Shown one piece after another: positions 1-11,587 of a stretch of DNA of 64,000 nt (positions are counted from its first letter, which is position 1; each line of letters begins with the position of its first letter). The position numbers and the translations under genes are program-made. This stretch comes from Mactromeris polynyma (taxonomy: Eukaryota; Mollusca; Bivalvia; Venerida; Mactridae), in the NCBI GenBank assembly GCA_032209605.1, contig JASFXZ010000040.1, positions 2,914,001-2,978,000 of the forward strand, in the 5' to 3' direction. The notes under the pieces were generated by a model. The model did no database searches. It saw only the letters and a list, made by a program, of their open reading frames with translations, and had not been told where the DNA came from.

Positions 1-185
1 CATCATGTCATCAAATGATCAGTTGCCAACATCATCATGTCATCAAATCATCAGTTGCCTACATCATCATGTCATCAAATGATCAGTTGCCAACATCATC
101 ATGTCATCAAATGATCAGTTGCCAACATCATGTTATTAAATGATCAGTTGCCTACATCATCATGTCGTCTCATGATTAGTTGCCA
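1..185. repeat. ~31-bp satellite, left block
   Basis: About six tandem copies of a unit containing CATCAAATGATCAGTTGCC and CATCATGT. The block starts outside the window, so its true length is unknown. The same unit resumes at 5,724 on the far side of a large TIR element, so the two blocks were probably one array split by the insertion. Confidence 0.9.
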
Positions 186-1079
186 ACATTATACCCAAAC
201 CAAAATACTAGCTTGCGGCAAGCTTGCGCCAAGTTTGCGCAAGCTTGCCGCAAGCTTGCCGCAATCTTAATATGATTGCAGGTCTCCAATTTTATGTTCG
301 CAGATGCTCGCAGAGAAATTAAGTTTGCGGACAGCTCTTGTTCGCAACCTTCCCGCCAGCATATCGCGCGCATCCCGCAATCTTAATATCATTTAAGGTA
401 GCGACAAGCTCGCCATCTTAAAATTATTTAAAAACACTTATGAATATTTCTGAATCAAGCATTTCGGGAACTGAAAATTTCTGAATATTATTGAATCAGA
501 TATGAACTATTCAGACGTCTAAAAGTGTATGAATTAGAAAGTATGAATTATTCAGATGCCTGTTTTTGAAATTTATTTAAGAAAAAACAAATCAAACAAT
601 AAAGTCTGAACCTTCACAAATTTAAAACATCAGGAAACCATTTCATATATGTTTTAAATAATATTCTAAATATTTTATTACTAGATCTAATATTGAAAAT
701 TATAAATGCATTATAATTGTATAGAATAATTCAGATGTGTGCCACTGAGGTAAATGACACATGCATTTCCCCCAGTGAAAAAATTCAGTTTCACTCAACT
801 CCAGTGGATTTTTTTTCAACCAGTGGTATATAATAATGATACTATAATTTATAGTGTCAGTGCTCCATGACAAACTCAATTATTTGATGCTAGATGTATA
901 AAACAAATCTCAAAAACAACTGGGACCAATAATATACATGACTCTATACCAGAAAACAGTGACGGACTTTTTCAGACATTAAATTAATTATTATTTTCAA
1001 AATTTTACGTCGAGAAATATTTTTTAGGTAAACATTAAATCTGCACAAACTGTTGTATAAAATACTTTAATAAGAATGG

Positions 1080-1900
1080 TCCGAATAACATCTCCACTTC
1101 ACCAATAATCCCCCTGAAAACGTATATTTCGTACGTCAATGAAGTGTGTGCCGTCCATTATCCGGTCGCGACCGGTATAATACTTGACTTTTTACCCATC
1201 CGCATTTATTTACCTCACTTGATGAAGAGTGTTGTGACGAAAAAGCGGGAGCACCGCCAGACGATAGCTGTTCTAGAAAGTCGACGATAATACCAAATAA
1301 CAGCTTCGACGGAACAGAGAAACCCAACAAATGGTGCAAGTAAGTGTGACTTTATGCTATTTGAACACTGTCGAATTTAACATTGGTGGCAGCGGTGAAT
1401 TTCAGCCCTTTTTTCCCCGACCAAAAGAACGCTGCCAAACTGTCCATTTCATTTTCGAATTAATCGTTTATGCTAGCTTGAAAACTGTAGAGTCGGGTGC
1501 TGTGGTTGGTGATTGTTATCGTCATTAATTTCATACGATTGCCTAGAGTAAATAAGAGCTTCTGCAGTAGCTGTTTTGCATTAAAATACGTTTTCAAAGC
1601 ATGCACGTGCGAGAGGTATCCCAAAACAACCAGATTTCGACCAAAACCTATTTTCGACCGGTACCGGAAAATACCAAAAGCTAGGTCACCAGACAAAAAT
1701 ATTTGCTACGCACGCACATTTGTTTACATTGGATGCAGAATTGTCAAATGATGTAAGCTAGTGAAAATTGGAGATTAGAAATGTAAACCATAAACCTTTC
1801 AAAGCCTTTCTGTAAAAAGTGTAAAAATATTGTGTTTTTAACTACTTCCAAATATATCCTTCAATAAAATCATTTTTTTACATAAAAAATGGCTGCACAA
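1080..1900. other. GC-richer unassigned segment inside the 5.5-kb element
   Basis: This stretch has more CpG than its surroundings. It contains an ATG at 1,331 followed after three codons by GTAAGT, and an AATAAA near 1,864. That could be the ghost of a small transcribed unit. Short open frames exist on both strands (1,136-1,339 minus; 1,331-1,528 plus), but none resembles a family I know. I would not call a gene here. Confidence 0.2.
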
Positions 1901-2934
1901 TCCTGTTGTTTTTATTTCATCTGCATCTATGCAGACAAGGCTTGAAGTACATTACACTACAAAAATATTGTAACACAAATGGGTCGTGTCTTAATCCATA
2001 AATTCTCAATACGTGCTAGTTTGGATTTGATTGGTTGTGTATTAAGTGACTGTTTCATCTATTTACAGGCCAATGTGTCATCTAGGGTTGCCTTCAGAGA
2101 CTATGACTCATATAATTCAATCAGAGCTTATAATGTTGTAAGATATATTGAGTTATCAATCAGAAAAGCATCGTTGACATTATGGTATCCCCAAAACAAG
2201 TTTTATTCATTTGAATTCAAGAAAAAAAACTGCACCCTCTAAATATGGTACTTTCTTGGTAATTTACTTAGTTAAACAGTCCAGATTGACTGTTAGTTAC
2301 ATTAATGAGTTTGTACAGTTACACATTTTACATGTAGGGCATAAACTTTTGTTGTGTACTGTAGTCAAGGGAAGTTACTCCAAAGTGGATGAAAACTGGT
2401 TGTGAACATCCTGGTTAACAGAAAATAGGGTTAGCGTAGTTTGACGCGTATAATAAACAAACGATGATAGTTAGGTCCTTATTTTTGCATCAATGTGGGA
2501 TAAGGTTTGTTTAAACCATCGGTATAAATAAAAACTGCTGTCGGACGAGTTACGGAATGTGCAATGGGAAAATCACGTTAGGCGGTCGAAATCTGGTTGT
2601 GCCAGGATACTGTTCGTACACAAGGCGTTTCGCCCCATAGCATTCTTATACGGCGACTGGTGTCATGCTTTTATTGCCAAACATTGAAAATTAACTCTGA
2701 TGAAATTAATTTAATGTCTCGAGCAATTGTATGCACTCGGTGATAGACTTCATTATTTAATTAAGCTTTTGATTTTGCCATGGTTTACTTACAGTGTTCA
2801 TTTAATTTTTACCGGATTGTTTCTTCTTTGGTTTTGAAGCCATTTTGGTATGATGCATTGCAACCACCTTCTGCTTGGACTTTAATCTATGATACTTTCT
2901 ATGACCTATCTCTCAATTAATCATTTAGTTGAGC

Positions 2935-3610
2935 CGCTTGCTGCCAGCTTGACATAGTTGCCATGATGGTGGTTCGGTGTAAGTGCGACTGTGCATGCAT
3001 GCCTCTGGATTTGTTTTGTCCAATTGGCAAATCATTACTCAGTCATTTATTGGGCGATTTTCAAATTATATGACTAAATGTTCACCACAAAGAGACAGTG
3101 TGTTGTATAACATTTATTTAGTGTTACCAGTGTTATGCCTCCATGATAAAATAGGGGGCACCTTGCTAATCTAAATGTGATTTGTTCAATTTGTTGTTTT
3201 ATATATCTTCTGAAGTTAGTAATGTTTTATATTTCAGGCAATTGTATTGCTCTCGAGGTGATGATATGAAAGATGTGTTTAAAGCACCCTGGTCGTTTCA
3301 AGTCTCGGAGGTTTTGTTGTAGCTAGGAAGAGATTGGTGTTTTCCATTGATGACACTGCACAAACATTTTGGTGTTGTGATGTTAAAATCATTAATCAAC
3401 TAGCCGTGAGCTCGACATAGTCATTGCAATGGCACTTCGGTGTATGTCTCGACATAGTCATCGCAATGGCGCTACGGTGTATGTGCGCGACATAGTCATC
3501 ACAATGGCGCTTCGGTGTATGTGCGTGCTATGGTGCACTTATTGGAGGATTTTCAAATGACTTGGCAAAAATGTTCTTCATGATGAGACAGATGTAGCGA
3601 ATTAGACATG
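2935..3610. repeat. Diverged local duplication with ~40-bp tandem units
   Basis: A segment around 2,941-3,090 (GACATAGTTGCCATGATGG, then GGTTCGGTGTAAGTGCG) recurs at 3,400-3,600. There the sub-unit CGACATAGTCATCGCAATGG plus CGGTGTATGTG is repeated three times in tandem at about 40-bp spacing. No coding potential is seen. Confidence 0.6.
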
Positions 3611-4039
3611 ATAATTAATAGAGACAAAGAATAATTTTAATGAGAAGCTTAAGAAAAAAAGTAAATAGTAATCATACTATGTAATAATATGTGTAATTGT
3701 GTACATTTGATGAGATTGTGTACATTTGAGAAGATAGTTTTAATCTAATTCTTTTCTAAGTTAGTTTTGAGGTGGTTATAAATTTTCTGAGATTTGTTAT
3801 TGCTTTTTGTTGTAGACATCATTTAATCATCAAATTTATTCAATGATGGCCATGTGTAATATTTAGATTTTAGTAATTTTTTTGCAAGTGTGTGTATAAA
3901 GGACAAAATAAAACAAATGATAATCATTTTTTATCATTTTAAATTGAATCGGATCATTACAATATGTATCTTTCGTCTTCCTCGCTCTATTTCTAAATTA
4001 TGTAATGAGAGACGAAATCTACATGAAGTTATTTTGAAT

Positions 4040-4360
4040 TTTTTATCGATAGTTATATTATCAAGATAATAAGGCTTTTGATGTATTTTCAGCAATATGT
4101 TTTTGTGTTTGGTGCCAGTTTTAAGAATATATATGAGGTATTTAAATGATGATACATGTACTATTTCATGTTTTTCCTAATGAAGATAAAACTTATAGTT
4201 TAATTGCTGGTCGACCTTTTTCAAAGAGCATCACTTTAGTTTTACTTGTATTGCTTTTTAAGCCAAATCTATTACAGTAGTTTTCTACGTCACTCAACAT
4301 GCATTGTAATGATTCCGGTGAAGTATTCTCTTTATCTCTTGACAATTGTTGCACAAGCTC
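4040..4360 (-). pseudogene. LINE reverse-transcriptase fragment (thumb region), decayed
   Basis: Reading the minus strand gives a non-LTR retrotransposon RT signature: VENYCNRFGLKSNTSKTKVM, then FEKGRP, and further on, in another frame, VSSFKYL followed by LKTGTKHKNI. This is the segment downstream of the catalytic YADD box in LINE reverse transcriptases. Frameshifts and stops break it, and no catalytic box is preserved. It lies inside the 5.5-kb TIR element, so the LINE either inserted into it or was picked up by it. Confidence 0.7.
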
Positions 4361-4494
4361 TTATCATATAAAAGTAACTGTAAAGTCAATTATTTTTTCG
4401 ATAAAAATGTTAAACAATAGTAACTGCAATTGTTTTACTTTGTTAACTAGGATATGTGCGTTTGATAAATTGAGTCATCTTTAACACAAATATA

Positions 4495-4740
4495 TGTAAA
4501 TTTTTCGACGCAGCCGTACTAACATGGTTTTGCTATTTGCATATCAGTCTTGGGTAAACCAATCAAATCTTACGTTAACCTTCAAGGCAATTTCTCTTCA
4601 ATCGAACAACGTTAGTAACATTGATGCGGATTGGTTAACCTTTCGATAAGTAGTATGTTACCTTACCGAAATGCACTGAATTTCTGTGAATTTACCGAAA
4701 TCCATTTTGGATCTGGAGTGACCAGCAATCGTAATATCTC
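4495..4740 (+). repeat. 240-bp dispersed repeat, copy A
   Basis: This copy aligns over its whole length with 7,555-7,790. Shared blocks include TTTGCTATTTGCATATCAG, AAACCAATCAAATCTT, CAATTTCTCTTCAATCGAAC and TCTGGAGTGACCAGCAATCG. Both copies keep an octamer-like ATTTGCAT and a CCAAT motif. It lies inside the 5.5-kb element. Confidence 0.8.
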
Positions 4741-5269
4741 TTTATTTTTTTAACCTTCAAATTGCGCCCTACCATCTTGTTTAAAGATATTTCTTGTTTA
4801 CTGTATTCATGGGTTTGCTTTCACTTTGTTCAATAAATCTGATAAATTTATTCTAGAAGTATGTATTTAATCAGTTCAAGAAAGGTGACAGTCCAATCAT
4901 TTGTCGCCTTATTTCCAGAACCCTGTAACTCAGTTTTTGGCGGTTTTGAGTATTTGGTGTTGTCGAAACCGTCTTTTTAAAGCTCTTTCTTTATGTACTA
5001 CCTACATTGTTACTTAAATAAAATGCAATTACATAACCTTGTATGTAACAATTACCTCACGAGGGCAAAACTTCAAAGCTGTTGTTTCCCAAAAAGACAA
5101 AAAACAAGTTATGGGGTCCTGGCAATAATGCGACACATTGTGGTAACTTTAATGTTACATTCAATTACAGTTGTATTGTGAATATCAAAAAATTTAATAA
5201 TTAATAAATATGTGCATTAGAATATTCCAGGATATAATATCTCCAGATATTTTTGGGGCCAGTTGGGAA

Positions 5270-5700
5270 TTCAAACCAGCATGGTCGCAAGTCTGCGTAC
5301 CTAAATTTAAGCTTGCGCAATCTTAAATTTAAGCATGCAGACTCTGGAGCTTGCAACCTTAAATTTAAGCGTGTAAACGGTCCAACCGCAAGCTTGCGCG
5401 CAACCTTAAATTTAAGCACGCGGGCTTGCGAGCTTGCAACCTTATTAAGATCGTATTCGTTCCAATCGCAAGCATGCGCAACCTTGTAAGCTTGCGCAAT
5501 CAAAATAAGGTTGCAGTAAGCTCGCAAAGAAAAGGTTGCGCAAGCATGCGCGCGCTTAAATTAAGATTGCAAATGTTCCAATCGCAATCTTACTGCGTGC
5601 TTAAATAAGATCGTCGCACACTTAAATAAGATCGTTGCATGCATAATACGATCATGTCCGCAAGCTTGTTGCAAGCTTCCCGCAATCTTAATTAAGTGCG
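5270..5700. repeat. Right subterminal repeat zone of the 5.5-kb element
   Basis: The zone has dense, partly inverted copies of GCTTGCGCAATCTTAAATTT and AAGCTTGCGC. The short frames seen here on both strands come from this repetition and are not genes. Confidence 0.75.
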
Positions 5701-5723
5701 CGATTTTGGTTTGGGTATAATGT

Positions 5724-5785
5724 CATCAAATGATTAGTTGCCAACATAATCATGTCATCAAGTGATTAGTTGCCAACAGCATCAT
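5724..5785. repeat. ~31-bp satellite, right block
   Basis: Two further units of the satellite found at 1-185 (CATCAAATGATTAGTTGCC), directly abutting the right TIR of the 5.5-kb element. Confidence 0.85.
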
Positions 5786-7554
5786 AACAAATGACACAAT
5801 ATGAGGATCTGTCACCTTTTTTGATGAGTTGATGAGTAACATTGAAGTTTTTGATGTTTGAGTTTATTTCCAGTTGCCATATTTATCATTATAACTAACC
5901 ACAGCAGTCAGAATGCCTCAAATCTCGGAAGTGTTTGTTAAGGAACCAGGCATTGTTCTGCTATGAAGAAAGCTCACAATCTGTCACAAATAATGAAGAC
6001 ATGTTGTATCATCTATACTATATGTGACTCTGTTTAGTACTTTTAAGTGTTAAAAGCATCTTACAGAAACTTTCATTTTGCGTCACTATTTATGCAACTA
6101 ACCATAACAAACGTACAATGAGAATATTCAACATACCAGTATATCTGTGTCTGACATAAGACAAGCACTGTTTTCATTAGATTCATTTCAAGGGGTAAGT
6201 TTTGTCACATTCAGAACATTGTTGTCTTCCTTGCAAACATAACTGAATATTATCTGACAACAACACACAACACAGTAAGTTCAGTGACTTAAGGAAGACA
6301 CAGAGCAATAAACATGAAAGCCCCAAGTAATGCAGAGTGAAATCCATCATTTTGATTCAACATTTAAATTTCATACTCGGGTGATATCTATGCAGTCTGT
6401 CTGACATAAAGTATCAAATATACATCGCAGTCACCCCAAAGCAGCTCTCTTAAGCAACAGTATCTGTTTTTGCTGCTGTAAGAGGTTTTACTATCAATTT
6501 AACCTCCCTAGAGCAACAACCTCTCAACAACAGTTTTAATTTGTGTCTCCCAAAGATCGCTGCTCAGAGGTAACACTGCACTTTACTTAAACAGTACATC
6601 ATGACAGTATAGACAGCATTCAATCACTAGCCTGTGTCGGAGCTGGGGCCTTTTTCATAAAAGAGACAGACTTAGTTTCTACAGGGAACGCCATATATAA
6701 CTTTTGCAAGTTTAATGTCTAAGCATGAGTTTAAGTTCAAAAATGTTTGTGAATAAGGCCCCTGCTCTTTGAAAGAAATAATTCATCATCAAGCCAATTG
6801 TATTGTTCACATAACTAATATAGAGAAAGCTCAATGAAAATACAGAAAGAACCATTATAATGTAATTTAACAGGTAATGAAGAAACATTACAGAAGTCAA
6901 GAATAATGGGTGGGTATTCAAATGCTCATATAAACTCAAATTTAAATGTAACTTAACAACTTCATCATACATAACCTTCATTCATCCCATCCCTTTCAAA
7001 CCAGTGATGTTTGAAAATTGTGACATTAATAGCTGACATCTCAACCAGAATAATGTTTGAACATATTACACCACAATATAATCATCTTTCCACTTCCCTT
7101 TTCATGTAGTATCCAAAGTCAAACCATAAGTATAATTATACATGTATCAAGTCACATCTAGTCCAATTCATATGACATGAGATAGACAAGTAAAAAGGAA
7201 ACATCCATTAAGGATCAAAGGTAACAATTTGTTAAAATATATGATGACCATTAAGTGTGGAGTAGACCAAATAACAGGCTGATAGTGATATAAGACATTG
7301 ATATTGCAGGACTATTACTTTCAGTGATTGATACCATTGTACTCATGACATTCTGGTTTCTGTGGGTAAATATTTGTGAACAGACAACTCTATAACTTTA
7401 CTTGAAATTCAAACTATGTCAGAACACTGGCTTACAAACAGTTTCTTACCTTTCATTGGAGGCAACTTTTGAAGAATACATGGTCAACTTTGAATCACAG
7501 CACTAAGTCTTGGCACTTAATTGCTAGCTGTTATTTTCTGAAGTCATGCTGACA
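5786..7554. other. Non-coding interval
   Basis: AT-rich sequence with no gene, RNA or complete element that I can support. A short piece at 6,678-6,695 (ACAGGGAACGCCATAT) resembles the start of the dispersed repeat at 23,850. GGGGCCTTTTTCATAAAAG at 6,645 resembles a Harbinger-type terminus. Confidence 0.5.
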
Positions 7555-7790
7555 ATGAACATTTTTCGGCGCAGCCGTATTTACATGGATTTGCTATTTG
7601 CATATCAGTGTTCTGTAAACCAATCAAATCTTCCGTTAACCACCAAGGCAATTTCTCTTCAATCGAACAACGTTCGTAACTTTGACGTGGATTGGTTAAC
7701 CTTTCGAGAAAGGGTACGGAACCTACCGATTTACCGAAATCCATTTTGAATCTGGAGTGACCAGCAATCGTAACATCTCAGCATTTTTTT
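7555..7790 (+). repeat. 240-bp dispersed repeat, copy B
   Basis: Second copy of the repeat at 4,495-4,740, more than 80% alike by eye. It begins TTTTTCGGCGCAGCCGTA and has ATTTGCAT and CCAATCAAATC in the same order. Overlapping 66-67-codon frames on both strands are by-products. Confidence 0.8.
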
Positions 7791-8669
7791 ATGTTCCACA
7801 ACAAATCTTAACCTTTACATTTTGCGCCGACCATCTTTTTTCAAGATATTTCTTGTTTGCATTGGACTGAAATTTACTAAACATTCAGCTAACTCAGCTA
7901 TGCAATAACAATGAATATACCTGTATTGTATTTAAATACTATATATCATAGTAACTAAATAAATCCCTCTTAATATATATGGAAAGAGCACACTTAAACG
8001 GAAGCAGTAGAAACCACAAATTAAACCAAGCGATTATTTTCTCTTATAGGAATTTGAATAGAACAAATAGAAAATTAAGTTCAGCATTCAACATAAACAA
8101 GAAACTGCAATACAATACTTTACCATATATAACATTCCAGGAGAGAGATATTGCTGCAATATTCAAATACTAGGAATAGTTTATGTCATATTATAAGACA
8201 GCAACTTGATTCAAGGAAGGTCTACAAGCAATAAATTGTTCACAGATATTCTGTAATAAATAGGAATACCGTTCTTAACTTTACCGAAGATTTGAAGAAC
8301 ATATATATCAATATTCGAGCCTTAAGAACTGGAGGTTTACACTTACACATATCAATTCTAGTCAATTGTGTAACAAGTTCTTGCATCTTAGATTAATCAC
8401 TCTCTATGATTGCTTTCTAGGGTTCTTATCCAACTTATGCCCAATTCATAGAATGTGAAGACATCGAAAGACATGGAACCTTGCTCACAGAGGGATTTGA
8501 ACCAATTTTAGACCTGCTGATCGGGTGTCCAGGATTTCACTAATGATTATAGTCTTATGTCATTCATCTTTTTAATTTTCCAGTCCATGCAGGAAAGTGG
8601 TCAGCTGCTTGTGCAAGGACAAGTAGACATTGGTTAGGAACCACAGAATATAGAACACTCAAATGGGGG
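7791..8669. other. Non-coding interval
   Basis: AT-rich, with scattered stops in all frames and no recognisable gene or element. Confidence 0.5.
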
Positions 8670-8864
8670 CAGGGTTTTCCCTAGCTAGGGGTCCTTCGTT
8701 GGACCCTCGTGTTTGATAAAGTGGGGGTCCTTGTTAAATTTGTAGGGTCCCAGATATACAGTTTATACTTTACAAAAGTTTATTTTAGGGGTCCCAGGGA
8801 TGCACGTTTAGTTGCAAATGGGAGTCCCTAGAAAGAAAAGATTTCTGCATCAGGGAACTCCCTG
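8670..8864. mobile_element. Short TIR element (MITE-like)
   Basis: The left end is CAGGGTTTTCCCTAG. The right end, read from the other strand, is CAGGGAGTTCCCTG. The interior is made of GGGTCC-type repeats in both orientations. The flanks are G-runs, so a target duplication cannot be judged. Confidence 0.5.
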
Positions 8865-11417
8865 GGGGTAAAAAATTCAGTGTTAAACAAATCAAACAAC
8901 ACAAATCACCTATTGATAATAATAATGAGTATTATTCGGTTATTTGTTCATGCTACATAATAAATTGTAGTACAATACTATCTATATATAACATAGATCG
9001 CTCTCTTGCTTAAAGCGATCCCAAAACCAAAACAAAAATCTTCCAACAGACTACAAAGAAGTTGCCAGGTAACTTTAAATATTTCGTAGTTCGTTCCAAA
9101 ACAAACACACTTGAAAAATGAGTAATAGAATGAATCAGATGAAGACAGGTACTTAACACCCAACAAAATATTCATAATCAGTAAATAGCAACAAAAATAA
9201 TCTTTACACAAAGTTTTCTTAGGATAGGCTTATCAGAGATTTCAGATAACTGTTGACAACATAGGTAACTAATCAAACAGTGTTTCCATGGAGATGCTGT
9301 CATCACATGATAGACATATATTGATACAAGAAGTAACAAAAAAGCTATGGATGTTTTTGTTAATAAACCTACTCTTTCAATTTTAATAATTAATGAGAAA
9401 AATATCAACAAGTAAGATACAGGTTTTGACTGAAGCCTGGAAGATCATCTCAACACTTGTTGTCAAGGGTCTGATCTAACTTTAAGAATGTGAACAGATT
9501 GATCTGATAATTATTTCAAGACAATGAAATATTTTCTATGGCAGAAGAAAGATTGGAGATTTCATACAGAAAGAACATATGTATATATTTGGTTTTAGAT
9601 CAATGTAAACAGCCGTTTACTTTTCAAGTACAGCTGAACACACATAGAAAATGACAAGACTTTTGCCAACGTAAGTTTGGTTTTTGAAAGTCTTAAAAGA
9701 GAAAACCATTTTTTGCAGATACCAAGACTTATACACCAAACAGATTAGCAAGTATATTGTTAGATAAGTTGAAAACCAAACAGGTGCGCAGTTATTGATA
9801 AAGTATTAAAATGATTCTCCTCATCCGTTTTCATATTAAGATTTTATTATTTGTTTCATCACTGTGCAGATCGAGTCTTGCTATTACAAGTAAGACACAA
9901 TCTAATTATATACAAAGGGAACTAACACATGAAGGCAGTACAGTAGAGATGGAACCTACTTTCATAAATCAGTGGCACCAGACATGGAATGGGTTGGGAA
10001 TGCTTTCAGCAAATGTTAACCAAAAAAAAACACCACTTGAACATTTTTTGAGCCAGTTTTAACATAGCTTGTAAAACCAAAGCATAAAACGTTATTTATG
10101 TGTCTATATGAAGGAATCGTAACCACATTCATTTACTGTCACATTCAATCATTTTATTAATTCATATCGAGTCAAAAACATGATTTCTCCTAAACAAATA
10201 TAAATATCTGACAAAAATCCTCAAGCACTATTCACAATTATTGAAGAACTTGACAAGCAGACAAGAACATTTGGTCAATCTTTTATTTCCAATGTTTTAC
10301 TGATGATGATTCTGACAAGGTGTTACACATAGCCAATTACATGCCAAAAAGCCAGACAAAATTCTGAACACCAATCTCTGAAGTGCAAATAAAAATAACT
10401 ACTCCATAAAGCAACATCTTGAACCCATGCTTTTTTTAAGCAAACCAAGTCAAACATCTGATTACCAGAACATGTTCTCAAGAAAATAACTTGATTTTTT
10501 ATAAACAAGTTGGTTCTGCCAGATACAAAAATCAAACACATCTTGACAGGCAGTTGATTATATAATCTCATCTTTGTATAAACAAACACAATTCTCACTT
10601 CCTTGAACTGTTGTGTTCTTTTGTACCTTCCCGAAACACTTGTCCTAATGAACACATAAAACATTATTCAAAGCTCTATTTCAGACAGTTGTTTGACAAA
10701 TAATATAAAAAATACTCCATTGGCATTCTCGCTATTACATCAACATACCTGTATCTGTCTATGCAAATAAAAGCAAAAAGTGTGATACAAGTAAATCAGA
10801 AAATTAGGAAAATACACAAAACTGATCAAAGTAATTTACTTGAAAAGCAAGAAGACCAATAAATGTCAAGACTTTGTTTATTCTGGTAGGCAAAAACTTG
10901 CCAAGAATTGCAGTGTTGCAGAAATAAAGTTAAGGAAATGGAAAGATTTGCCGCGTCTAAATTAGCCACACACAAGCACCAAAAGTACAATTCAAAATAG
11001 CATGAAAATACAAAATAATTTGAGTTAAAAAATAAAGATCCAGCAAACTACAATGTACAGTGGGAAGGAAACATATCACGAAGTACGACTACTACCAGTA
11101 ATTTCACACAAAACCAACAACACATAAAATAATACATTGTATATTATGAAATGATAAATAAATAAAACTTCAAAACAAAAGCAGTCAGACAGTGTCAGTC
11201 ACAGAGTCACCAACTACAACATCATTTTGTGGGTATTGCTTTGCGACATTATACTATATTCTTTTAAATTAAGCAATTGCCTGTTTGGGCTAGTATGGGC
11301 TAGTTAAAGCACTCAGTAATTTCTGCCAGCCTGATATTAAAGTTCCTAGCTCCAGGCTCTGGCTAGTGGATTACCTTTTAGACTGCAATATCAAAAAGTG
11401 AGAAAGAGTAACACAGG
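8865..11417. other. Non-coding interval
   Basis: AT-rich. The longest open frame (10,323-10,664 minus) shows no family signature and no coding-like composition. I see no gene. Confidence 0.5.
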
Positions 11418-11582
11418 CAGGGGCGTAGCTTCCTATAGGCCGCGGCCTACACATTTCCCCAGAAAATATACGCCAAAACGCACCTCTGACATTCTAGGGT
11501 CAATTTTTTTTCTGGGGGAGCATGCCCCCAGACCCACCAAGATCTTGGCCTACACATTCATTTCATCCAAGCTACGCCCCTG
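11418..11582. mobile_element. 165-bp MITE, CAGGGGCGTAGC termini
   Basis: The TIRs are CAGGGGCGTAGCTT at the left and its reverse complement at the right. Immediate flanks ACAGG (11,413-11,417 and 11,583-11,587) look like a 5-bp target duplication. GGCCTACACATT occurs as a direct repeat near both ends. A 61-codon frame that runs through it is meaningless. Confidence 0.8.
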
Positions 11583-11587
11583 ACAGG

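Larger units (their letters stand above)
186..5723. mobile_element. 5.5-kb DNA transposon-like element with 21-bp perfect TIRs
   Basis: The left end (186-206) starts ACATTATACCCAAACC and the right end (5,703-5,723) is its exact reverse complement over 21 bp. Both ends are followed inward by many short AAGCTTGCGC / GCAATCTTAA motifs (about 210-400 and 5,270-5,700), a typical subterminal-repeat design. The element sits inside the satellite seen at 1-185 and 5,724-5,785. No transposase reading frame is recognisable, so it is probably non-autonomous or decayed. It contains a LINE fragment, a 240-bp dispersed repeat and short tandem repeats. No clear target-site duplication can be read because the flanks are repetitive. 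The superfamily is not assigned. Confidence 0.75.

Noticed and set aside
10323..10664. 113-codon minus-strand frame
   Set aside because: No family motif, no neighbouring exons or splice logic, and AT-driven composition.
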